The position numbers and the translations under genes were made by a program. Under the pieces are notes generated by a model. It was given only the letters and a program-made list of their open reading frames with translations. It was not told where the DNA came from and searched no databases. From Planctomycetota bacterium (GTDB lineage: Bacteria > Planctomycetota > Brocadiia > SM23-32 > JAKLEA01), in NCBI GenBank assembly GCA_022711755.1, contig JAKLEA010000005.1, positions 124,001-188,000 of the forward strand: DNA of 64,000 nucleotides, given 5' to 3'. Below, piece after piece: positions 53,861-61,802 of the stretch. Position 1 is the first letter of the stretch. Every line of letters begins with the position of its first letter.

Positions 53861-54487
53861 ATGACCAAGGCAAGAGGCGATACTACGCCACGGAAGTTGG
53901 CATTGGGATGTCTTGCCCTATTTGCTGTCTTTACGCTGTCGCTTCTGGCCCTGCAATGGCTGGGCCGCGAACACCACCCGCCCGATTACGAAGGCGCATG
54001 CAGGTCGAACCTTAGAACGCTTGCTACGGCTCTTGCCATCTATGCTGATGATTTTGACGGCAAGCTTCCTTCGGCAAAGAACATTGAAGAACTGAAATCC
54101 GTTCTTATGGAAGACTATATCACTTCGGAGCTGGTATTCGAGTGTCCTTATCATGACTTCTGGGCAAATAGGACGATCAGGCCATATGAATTTAATGCCG
54201 CGCTGTCCGGCGCATCTCTTCTGGAGATATCGGGCGGCAAGGATTGGATCCGAGGTTACTGCCGCACGAGCGAACTTCGAGATGAGGCCTGGCGGCAGCG
54301 GAAGAGCAACGAGGCCACAAACAAACAATTTGAGAGAATCCCATGGGTTGTGCGCTGCCGGGAAGCCAGACACCATGAGCGATACCGGTTCTACTTGTTT
54401 GCCGACGGTTCTATACGCTCATCTTCCCCAACATACAGAGAGGGACCAGAACTCGCCGTGAAGTACGACACCGGCGATCCTCCGTAA
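53861..54487 (+). CDS. Membrane-anchored pseudopilin-like protein
   Basis: A 208-residue protein with one N-terminal membrane helix ([19 protein letters not shown]). It then has [34 protein letters not shown] and a C-terminal FADGSIR. This order matches the exported part of DUF1559/H-X9-DG pseudopilin-like proteins abundant in Planctomycetota, Lentisphaerota and relatives. The canonical prepilin cleavage motif (G-F-T-L-I-E) is not present, so processing as a pilin is doubtful. The start at ATG 53861 lies directly after CACCAT; a ribosome site is weak (AAGG about 8 nt away). No partner gene is nearby. Confidence 0.6.
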   Translation: MTKARGDTTPRKLALGCLALFAVFTLSLLALQWLGREHHPPDYEGACRSNLRTLATALAIYADDFDGKLPSAKNIEELKSVLMEDYITSELVFECPYHDFWANRTIRPYEFNAALSGASLLEISGGKDWIRGYCRTSELRDEAWRQRKSNEATNKQFERIPWVVRCREARHHERYRFYLFADGSIRSSSPTYREGPELAVKYDTGDPP

Positions 54488-54558
54488 CCCAAGTAGTAAT
54501 CGTGAATTGCACGACAGCGTTTCCCGTATCTGCATCGGACCGGGCCGCCCGCTTCAGT

Positions 54559-55620
54559 TCAGTAATCCGCAACCCGCCTGGCCGTCTTCTGCCAGAACCT
54601 GTAATTATCCCAGCTCACCGTGGGCGGGACGGAGTGGTCGCTGTGGTGGATGTAGCCGCCGCCCGTCTTTGCGGCCTCGATCTTTGAGACGACCTCCGTC
54701 TCGATCTCTTTCCGGTCTCCCTTTGCCACGATGTCCATGTTGATATTGCCGAAGAATGCGATGTCCCGTCCGTAACGGCGTTTGTAGACGCGGACGTCGT
54801 TGCCGCATCGGGCTTCAAGGGGCTGGATGCAGTCAATCCCGGCCTCGATGAGCAGCGGGATGAATTCGGAAACATTGCCGTCGCAATGATAGATGATCGG
54901 AAGTCCGCGTCCGGCGCACCATTCCTTGATGCGGCGATGACATTTCAGGAAATGCCGCCTGTGCAAGGCGGGGGAGTATAGCATCCCGTTCTTGTAGCAG
55001 AGGTCGGACCAGAGCCAGAGCGCGTCGAACCGCCCCCCCGCGTCAAGCAATCGCGCGGCGCGCCGAAGTCCGAAGTCCGTTATGCGCTCGACTATGTCCT
55101 CGATGAACTCAGGCTCATCAGCCATCCTCTCCAGACAGTTGTCGTGCCCGAGCAGGCGGAGCGAGAACCAGATCGGTTCATCAATGGTCAGGAAGTGGAA
55201 ATCGCCAGATTCACGGGCCTTGACGGAATTTTCGATGACGTTCTTCTCAAGAGGGAAGCGCTCCAGGTCGAGCATTTCCGCGCGTTTCTTCCAATCCGCG
55301 AGGGTCTTTATCGCGAAGTCCATCTGGAGCGGGGTGGCGTATTGGTCCTTCCAGACTTTCGTTGTCACGCCGTTGGCGTCAATCTCGATCCTGTAATGCT
55401 CGTTCTCTTCAAGGGTCTTCGTCTCAAAACCCAGATTCGCGCATACCCACGCGCCTCCGCAGCGGTCAAGCCCCAGGGCGTCGGCGGGCGATTGTCCCTC
55501 CGGCAATCCCTCCTTGCGCCAGCGTTCTTCAGCCTGCGGCCAGGGGAATCCGTCGAATAATGGAATCCGGTCCGAAACCTCGCGCCTGAGCGCCTTTATC
55601 ATCCTTTCGCGGGGCTGCAT
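54559..55620 (-). CDS. UROD-superfamily protein (paralogue 4)
   Basis: A 353-residue UROD-like barrel, start MQPRERMIKALRREVSDRIPLFDGFPW with AGAGGA about 7 nt upstream. The distal motif is GLPIIYHCDGNVSEFIPLLIEAGIDCIQPLEA (H-x-D-G with an extra Cys), followed by AFFGNINMDIVAKGD and GGGYIHHSDHSVPPTVSWDNY near the C-terminus. It is 13 bp after the carbamoyltransferase gene and surely co-transcribed. The C-terminal His-rich motif resembles the SCDHGVPPD of paralogue 2. Function unknown; a heme role is unlikely in this setting. Confidence 0.8.
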   Translation of the reverse strand: MQPRERMIKALRREVSDRIPLFDGFPWPQAEERWRKEGLPEGQSPADALGLDRCGGAWVCANLGFETKTLEENEHYRIEIDANGVTTKVWKDQYATPLQMDFAIKTLADWKKRAEMLDLERFPLEKNVIENSVKARESGDFHFLTIDEPIWFSLRLLGHDNCLERMADEPEFIEDIVERITDFGLRRAARLLDAGGRFDALWLWSDLCYKNGMLYSPALHRRHFLKCHRRIKEWCAGRGLPIIYHCDGNVSEFIPLLIEAGIDCIQPLEARCGNDVRVYKRRYGRDIAFFGNINMDIVAKGDRKEIETEVVSKIEAAKTGGGYIHHSDHSVPPTVSWDNYRFWQKTARRVADY

Positions 55621-55633
55621 ACTGTTCCTCTCG

Positions 55634-57466
55634 TCAATCGTTCAAGAAACTGCGTTTGTATTCCTCAGCGCCCTTCATGGGCGGTTGTTCTTCCTTGAGC
55701 AGGAGCACGTCTTCGAGGACGAGCGCGTCCATGTCCGTGAACATGAAGCAGCGATAAGCATCCTGCGGGGAGCAGACGATCGGCTCGCCCCGGATGTTGA
55801 AGCTCGTGTTCACGAGGACGGGGCAACCGGTTTTTTCACGGAATGTCCGCATCAGGCGGCAGAGCAGGCCGTGCCGCGTCTCGTCCACGGTCTGGATTCT
55901 TGCGCTGAAATCCACGTGCGTGACCGCAGGGACGACGCTGCGCTTGACCTTGAGCTTTTCCGTGCCCTGCAGCCGCGCCATTTCGTTGGCGACGGGCAGG
56001 CGCTTGTCCGCCAACACCGGCGCAACAAGGAGCATGTAGGGGCTTGGGCGATCAAGCTCGAAGTAGTCCGAGACGTTCTCCTCCAGCACAACCGGCGCGA
56101 AGGGGCGGAATGACTCGCGGAATTTGATCTTGAGGTTCAACATGCTCTGCATGCTCTCGCTTCGGGCGTCGCCCAGGATAGAGCGGCATCCCAGCGCGCG
56201 CGGGCCGAACTCCATTCGCCCGGCGCAAAGCCCGACCGCCTTCCCGGCGATCAGCAGTTCCGCGACCTTTTCGCATAATTCGTCTGATTGTTCGAACCTG
56301 TGGAACGGGGCGGCAATTCCGCGCAGATGATCCGCTATCTCATCGCTGCCGAAAGCCGGACCAAGCAGGCTGCCCTTCTGAGTGTCGCTCCTGCCGTTGG
56401 CGTTGCGATCATTACCGAGGAACTGATGCCAGGCGAAGAGCGCCGCGCCGAGCGCGCCTCCGGCGTCGCCCGCCGCCGGCTGGATGAAGATGTCATCGAA
56501 CGGCCCCTCGCGCAGCATCCGTCCGTTGGCCACGCAGTTCAGTGAGCATCCTCCGGCAAGGCAAAGATGCTTCATCCCGCTTTTGCCGTGAACGTGGCGC
56601 GCCAGCCTGAGCATGACCTCTTCGGTCACCTGCTGAATGCTGGCGGCGATGTCCATCTGCGTCTGATTGATCCATTCATCCGGTTTGCGCGGGGGCATCC
56701 CGAAAAGATTGTGAAACCGCGCATTGGTCATCGTCAGGCCGTCGCAATAGCCGAAGTAGCGCATGTTGAGCCGGAACGAGCCGTCTTCGCGCAGGTCAAT
56801 CAGTTCCTTCAGGATAAGGTCCGCGAAACGCGGTTCGCCGTATGGCGCGAGGCCCATGACCTTGTATTCGCCGCTGTTGACGCGGAAACCGAGGTAATAC
56901 GTAAAGGCCGAATAGAGCATCCCGAGCGAGTGCGGGAATGAAATCTGCTCGCGTATCTCGACGCGGTTGCCGCGTCCAACGCCCCACGTCGTCGTGGCCC
57001 ATTCGCCGACGCCGTCAACGGTGAGGATGGCGGCCTCCGGGAATTGCGACGGGAAGAAAGCGGCAGCGGCGTGAGACTCGTGATGCTCGGTGAATATGTA
57101 ATCCCCGTTGAACTGTTTTCCGAGAGCCTTCTCGATCTTTCGCGGGATGTGGAGCTTGGTTTCCATCCATTCCGGCATGGCTTCCCAGAACGAGCGCAAC
57201 CCGCGCGGGGCATAGGCCAGATAAGTTTCCAGCAACCGCTCGAATTTCAGGATTGGCTTGTCGTAGAAGGCGACGACGTCAAGCTTGTCCGGACCGATAC
57301 CAGCCTCGCGCAGGCAATACTCGACGGCGCGGGCGGGGAAACCGGGGTCGTGCTTTTTCCGGGTGAATCGCTCTTCCTGCGCGGCAGCCACAATGTCTCC
57401 GTCGCGCACGAGCGCAGCGGCGCTGTCGTGATAGAAGGCGCTTATGCCCAGAATGTGCTTGCTCAT
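55634..57466 (-). CDS. NodU/CmcH-family carbamoyltransferase
   Basis: A 610-residue O-carbamoyltransferase that transfers carbamoyl from carbamoyl phosphate, via an adenylate, to a sugar or antibiotic hydroxyl. The Kae1-like N-terminal part has MSKHILGISAFYHDSAAALV, AAQEERFTRKKHDPGFP, HHESHAAAAFFPSQF, ILTVDGVGEWATTTWG and LCLAGGCSLNCVANGRML. The C-terminal part has RMEFGPRALGCRSILGDARS and VNTSFNIRGEPIVCSPQDAYRCF. All are diagnostic. The ATG at 57466 is preferred over a TTG 9 nt upstream. It lies 41 bp after a GT-C membrane protein gene, so decoration of a surface glycan is plausible. Confidence 0.93.
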   Translation of the reverse strand: MSKHILGISAFYHDSAAALVRDGDIVAAAQEERFTRKKHDPGFPARAVEYCLREAGIGPDKLDVVAFYDKPILKFERLLETYLAYAPRGLRSFWEAMPEWMETKLHIPRKIEKALGKQFNGDYIFTEHHESHAAAAFFPSQFPEAAILTVDGVGEWATTTWGVGRGNRVEIREQISFPHSLGMLYSAFTYYLGFRVNSGEYKVMGLAPYGEPRFADLILKELIDLREDGSFRLNMRYFGYCDGLTMTNARFHNLFGMPPRKPDEWINQTQMDIAASIQQVTEEVMLRLARHVHGKSGMKHLCLAGGCSLNCVANGRMLREGPFDDIFIQPAAGDAGGALGAALFAWHQFLGNDRNANGRSDTQKGSLLGPAFGSDEIADHLRGIAAPFHRFEQSDELCEKVAELLIAGKAVGLCAGRMEFGPRALGCRSILGDARSESMQSMLNLKIKFRESFRPFAPVVLEENVSDYFELDRPSPYMLLVAPVLADKRLPVANEMARLQGTEKLKVKRSVVPAVTHVDFSARIQTVDETRHGLLCRLMRTFREKTGCPVLVNTSFNIRGEPIVCSPQDAYRCFMFTDMDALVLEDVLLLKEEQPPMKGAEEYKRSFLND

Positions 57467-57507
57467 AAGGGGCAATCTTAACAGATCGAACCGGAGGCTG
57501 ACAGGTC

Positions 57508-59226
57508 CTACGGTCTGCGCAGAACCTCGACGGCCACTTCGTGACTTGGAACGCCCATCGGATTGGGGACCAGGCGGATCAGACGCAATTCTGTCTCAAT
57601 CGGGGCGGGCGGGGGCTTGCGTTCTTTCCACTGCCCCCATTGCCAGGTCGTGTAGCGTCCAACTGTGCGGCTCAAGAGTCGGGGCGTCACGCTCCGGTCG
57701 GTCCTCTGAAACTCCAGACTGGAATTCGGCAGGATGAACATCGGGACAGCATCGTTCTCAAGGCTCAGGACGAACCCCTGGTTGCCTTCTTCAAGGTTGA
57801 ACCACATGCAGTCGCCCCGGCGGACGAATTCGCGCAGTGAACGGCCCGCCTCGACAACGGTGAAGGTTGGGCGCATGATGTAACGTCCCGTCGTCAGACA
57901 TGACCATGAGGCGAACAGGACAATCGCCGCGCCGGTCACGCCCCGCCTGACATTTTTTCTGCCGCGTCCGAACGACAAGAGCAGGCATAACGCCGGTAAT
58001 ATCGCCCAGAAGGGGGAAATCGCAATGCCGCCCTTGAACTCGGTTTTTGATACCCATGCGCGGGAGAGCATGAAGTAATCCGCATAACACCGGAAGCTCC
58101 ATATCGCCAACAGGCCGGAGTAGACCGCCATGCACGCCACAACCGACCAGCCTAATCTGCCGGGCGACGACTCGTCCCCTTCACGCTCGAAACATCGCGG
58201 GAACAGCAGACACATGGGGACGAGCAGGAAGACCATGCGCCGGATGACATTCTCCGGGTTGAGCAGGCACATTACGACAACACCGGCGGATTCAAGCAGC
58301 ATGGCAAAGGTAAGCAACTCGGATCGTTCGTCGCATTGCCCTTTCCATATCGCGGGAAGTCGTCGCACAAGCCAGTCCGGCAGCCAGAGGCAAGTCAGCG
58401 CGAACGGTATCCAGAAACCCGGATCGCGGAGAAGATGGCAGTTCACGATGACCCGTATGAAGCGCTCTCCCAGGGAAAGGGCGGTGCGCTTCGAGATCAG
58501 ACGCTGGAGTTGGAAGTTGATTTCCCAATCCCCGCGCTTGACGCTCCACGCGAGCATGGCAACGCCGGCCCCGAGAGCAAGCGGCGCGGCAATCGCAATC
58601 GCCTCACGAACGCCGATCCGACGGCGCATCAAGCCCCACAGGACGAAGATCCCCGCCCCGGCGATGCCGTAGACGCCGGAAAGTTTCATGCCGATAGCCA
58701 GACAGAATAATAATCCGGCAAGCGCGTAATTTGCGATCCCCCGGCCGGACAGGAACCAGTATCCGGACAGGAGGCATAAAACGACTCCTGTCTCCGCGCC
58801 GAAGTTTCTGTAAAGTGCCAGGAATACGGAATTTGCGGCCATCAACGCTACGGCCCAGATCGCTCCGCGGGAGCCGAAACAACGCCGCGCGATCAGCGCG
58901 AAGGCCGCCAGCAACACGGTCGCCAGCCCCGACGCAACAATCCTGAGGCTCAGATAATCCGCCTTCCCGACAAGGCGGGCGACGAACAGCAACGCGCCCT
59001 GATAAAGAGGACACGCCCAGACATTATCAAGCCAGTTGACGCTCCATTTGCCGAGTTTGACGCAGGACTGCACGTTGCCCGTGTAGTTCGCCTCGTCTGT
59101 AAATTCACCTAGGACGTTGTTCCAGGGCGGGTCGGCTCTCAGGTGGAGCCAGAAGCTCATGCATCCCGCAGCGACGAGGAGGAGCAGCGCCTTGTCCAGG
59201 CTGTGGTCGGACGCCGAAGAATGCAT
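57508..59226 (-). CDS. Polytopic GT-C (GT39-like) glycosyltransferase
   Basis: A protein of about 572 residues (579 if GTG 59247 is used) with some ten or more hydrophobic segments, starting near LLLLVAAGCMSFWLHL. The first external loop DPPWNNVLGEFTDEANYTGN has the acidic residues expected at the GT39/PMT active site (EFTDEANY, compared with the DE-type motifs of ArnT and PMT). Further loops contain YRNFGAETGVV and RTALSLGERF. The C-terminal 150 residues are soluble. It probably transfers a sugar from polyprenyl phosphate on the outer face of the inner membrane. It is upstream of the carbamoyltransferase in the same direction. Confidence 0.72.
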   Translation of the reverse strand: MHSSASDHSLDKALLLLVAAGCMSFWLHLRADPPWNNVLGEFTDEANYTGNVQSCVKLGKWSVNWLDNVWACPLYQGALLFVARLVGKADYLSLRIVASGLATVLLAAFALIARRCFGSRGAIWAVALMAANSVFLALYRNFGAETGVVLCLLSGYWFLSGRGIANYALAGLLFCLAIGMKLSGVYGIAGAGIFVLWGLMRRRIGVREAIAIAAPLALGAGVAMLAWSVKRGDWEINFQLQRLISKRTALSLGERFIRVIVNCHLLRDPGFWIPFALTCLWLPDWLVRRLPAIWKGQCDERSELLTFAMLLESAGVVVMCLLNPENVIRRMVFLLVPMCLLFPRCFEREGDESSPGRLGWSVVACMAVYSGLLAIWSFRCYADYFMLSRAWVSKTEFKGGIAISPFWAILPALCLLLSFGRGRKNVRRGVTGAAIVLFASWSCLTTGRYIMRPTFTVVEAGRSLREFVRRGDCMWFNLEEGNQGFVLSLENDAVPMFILPNSSLEFQRTDRSVTPRLLSRTVGRYTTWQWGQWKERKPPPAPIETELRLIRLVPNPMGVPSHEVAVEVLRRP

Positions 59227-59335
59227 GGCGATGGGTGTGGAGTTCACTGGACGGTTTGGGCTACGTTGTTATCGCAGGAGCGCGGTTTGAAAGCGAACCT
59301 GCTGGAGCGCATCACAAACAAACTAAGACATTATG

Positions 59336-61660
59336 TTATTGACCGGCGTCCCGAGCGACACGAAATCCAAGCCTGTTGCTGCGCGTTCCCGGATCGTAGG
59401 ACATTCTTGCCGCGCTGCGGCATTGCGGGGCTTTGTTGTTCCAGGATCCTCCCCGGGCGGATTTCTTGGAACCGGAGGCTGGGCCTGCGGGATCGGCTTC
59501 AGGGGATGATCTGTAGTATGCGGCGTCATACCAGTCCGAGCACCATTCCCAGACATTCCCGTAGACGTCTGCCAGTCCCCATCCGTTCGGGGTTTTCTCG
59601 CCGACCGGGCGGGTTCTGTTCAGCGCGTTCTTTTCATACCAGGCATAATCGGAGAGTTTGAAGGCGTTGGAGCCGTAATAGAATTCCTGTATGCTCCCGG
59701 CGCGGGAAGCGTATTCCCATTCAGCCTCCGTGGGCAGTCTGAACATTCCGCCCTCCTTCTGTGACAGCAGGCGGCAGAACTCCTGCGCCTCCTCCCAGGT
59801 CACGTTCTCGACCGGATTCGCCTGGCCTTTGAATTCGCTTGGATTCTTTCCCATGAGAGCTTCGTATTGCGCCTGCGTAACCTCAGTCTCGGCGATGTAG
59901 AACGGTCTTGAGATTTTTACGAGATGTCTGGGGCGTTCTTCGACTCCCACATTCTGAAAAGCGCCGCCCATTGCAAATGCGCCGGGCGGAATCAGGCGTA
60001 ATTTGATTCCAAGTGGGATATTTATCTCCGCCTCAAGCGCGAGATTCCCGGCCTGTTCGGATTGAAAGGATGACGCCGCAGCCGCGTCCATGTGCGCGGG
60101 CTGACCCGACAGAAGCTCAATTTCATCTGTCGGTTTCTTAACTGGTTTTCCCGCGTTTGGATCAATCGGCTCAGTTGGCGCGGGTTCAATCATGGCCGGT
60201 TGTTCGACAATCGGGGGGCTATCCTCCCCGCCCATGATCGTCATTACAACAGCCCCCGCGATTGCCAGGAAGGCGGCGACACCCAGCGCGCCGAAAACCT
60301 TCCCCCAGGGAATGCCCAGCCCCCGGCCGGGTTTGGGGAATGAGGCGCCCACTGCAGGACGGGAGCCTGAGCGTTGCGAAACATCCGCCCGTTGTGAGGA
60401 AGAATCGCCGACCGTCATCAACCGGTTTGAAGACTGGAGTTCCAGATTGTTTTCCGCTTCCTCCTCTTCGGATATCCCTTCACTGACGACGACCACCTCC
60501 TCTTCAACCTCCGACTCCACGGCGGCTGAAACCGGAGTCGCCATCATTGTGTCTTCGACTCCTGCTTGTGTGAATCCCTGTTGAGGCTGGGTTGAGGTGA
60601 TTTTCAGAGCGCTTTCAATAGCCTCAGCCATTTCTGTAGGACGTTGATAACGCTTATCCCGCGTCTTGGCCATTGCCTTGACGCAGATTTCGGATGATTT
60701 CCAGTTAATCGCCGGGTTGCGGTCCCGAGGGTTGGGCACGGACGCGTTGAGATGCTGCGCCAGAACCGCTCCGCTGGATGTTCCCGTGTATGGAGGGGAC
60801 CCGGTCAGCATGTGGAAGAGAGTGGCTCCGAGGGAGTAGATGTCCGCCCGTATGTCCACATCAGCCTCTCCCGCAGCCTGTTCTGGAGAGATGTAGAGGG
60901 GAGTTCCGACCGTCGCGCCGCTCTGGGTCAACCCGGGATCGTCGCCAATCTGCTTGGCCAGCCCCAGATCGGAGAGCTTGGCAAGGCCGCAGATGCCGCC
61001 CAGTTGCGGCTTCTCCTCGGCGGGAATGTAAAGAATGTTGTCGGGCTTTATGTCCCGGTGGACAATGTTGTTTTCCGCCGCGTGCTCAAGCGCCCGGGCC
61101 ACCTGGAGGGCGATGCCCAGCGCCTCCTTCTCCGGCAGCTTGCCTTCACGCTTGAGTTTGTTCCTGATGTTTTCCCCCTGAACAAGCTCCATCGCCATGA
61201 AATAGTAGCCGCGCGCCTGGCCGACCTCGTAGCAATGTACCACGTTGGGGTGGTTCAGCCTTGCGGCGGACTTGGCTTCCTGGAGGAAGCGGGCGACATA
61301 TTCCTTGTCCTTTGCCAGACGCGTAGGCAGGATTTTCAGGGCAACTATTCGGTCAAGGCTGATCTGCCGGGCTTTGTAGACCTTGCCCATGGCGCCCCGG
61401 CCAATGAGGTCGAGAATCTCGAATCCGGCCAACAGCTTGGCCTTGCCGCGGGTGGCCATTGCGCGGCGGATTTCCTCAGCCTGGATGCTTGTCAGAAACC
61501 CCTTATCTTGAATAACTTGCAGCAGATCACCCTCATCGCCTTGCCCCCAGAGCATCTCCTGCGCTTTTATGCAATCATTGATCTGGCTTTCGGTGACGTA
61601 GCCGCGCTTGAGCAGTAGCTGCGCGGATATTTCATCATCAGGCGATACATATTCCGGCAT
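59336..61660 (-). CDS. Ser/Thr protein kinase fused to an FGE/SUMF1-like domain
   Basis: A 774-residue membrane protein. Residues 5-70 resemble the N-terminal helical domain of GspE/MshE ATPases (LLLKRGYVTESQINDCIKAQ ... VIQDKGFLTSIQAEEI). The kinase has IGRGAMGKVYKA, VALK109, HRD(201-203)IKPDN, DLG at 231-233 in place of DFG, and GTPLYISPEQAA. A membrane segment (FGALGVAAFLAIAGAVVMTIMGG) at about 455-478 separates it from an extracytoplasmic formylglycine-generating-like domain from about 545 (IPPGAFAMGG, EVTQAQYEALMG, RLPTEAEWEYASRAG, YGNVWEWCSDWYD, SARGGSWNN). The ATG at 61660 has AGGG about 8 nt upstream. The FGE-like part is more likely a ligand or binding module than an oxidase. Confidence 0.9.
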   Translation of the reverse strand: MPEYVSPDDEISAQLLLKRGYVTESQINDCIKAQEMLWGQGDEGDLLQVIQDKGFLTSIQAEEIRRAMATRGKAKLLAGFEILDLIGRGAMGKVYKARQISLDRIVALKILPTRLAKDKEYVARFLQEAKSAARLNHPNVVHCYEVGQARGYYFMAMELVQGENIRNKLKREGKLPEKEALGIALQVARALEHAAENNIVHRDIKPDNILYIPAEEKPQLGGICGLAKLSDLGLAKQIGDDPGLTQSGATVGTPLYISPEQAAGEADVDIRADIYSLGATLFHMLTGSPPYTGTSSGAVLAQHLNASVPNPRDRNPAINWKSSEICVKAMAKTRDKRYQRPTEMAEAIESALKITSTQPQQGFTQAGVEDTMMATPVSAAVESEVEEEVVVVSEGISEEEEAENNLELQSSNRLMTVGDSSSQRADVSQRSGSRPAVGASFPKPGRGLGIPWGKVFGALGVAAFLAIAGAVVMTIMGGEDSPPIVEQPAMIEPAPTEPIDPNAGKPVKKPTDEIELLSGQPAHMDAAAASSFQSEQAGNLALEAEINIPLGIKLRLIPPGAFAMGGAFQNVGVEERPRHLVKISRPFYIAETEVTQAQYEALMGKNPSEFKGQANPVENVTWEEAQEFCRLLSQKEGGMFRLPTEAEWEYASRAGSIQEFYYGSNAFKLSDYAWYEKNALNRTRPVGEKTPNGWGLADVYGNVWEWCSDWYDAAYYRSSPEADPAGPASGSKKSARGGSWNNKAPQCRSAARMSYDPGTRSNRLGFRVARDAGQ

Positions 61661-61802
61661 AGATTTTCCCTGTGCCAGCAGCCGCCTCAGGGGCGACATG
61701 TCGGTTGTTCTATCTGTTCGGCATCAACAGATGACACTGCATTACCGTCCGTGTATAGTATCTTATCTGGTCTTGTCGCGCAAGCCGTGTTACAACAGAC
61801 TG

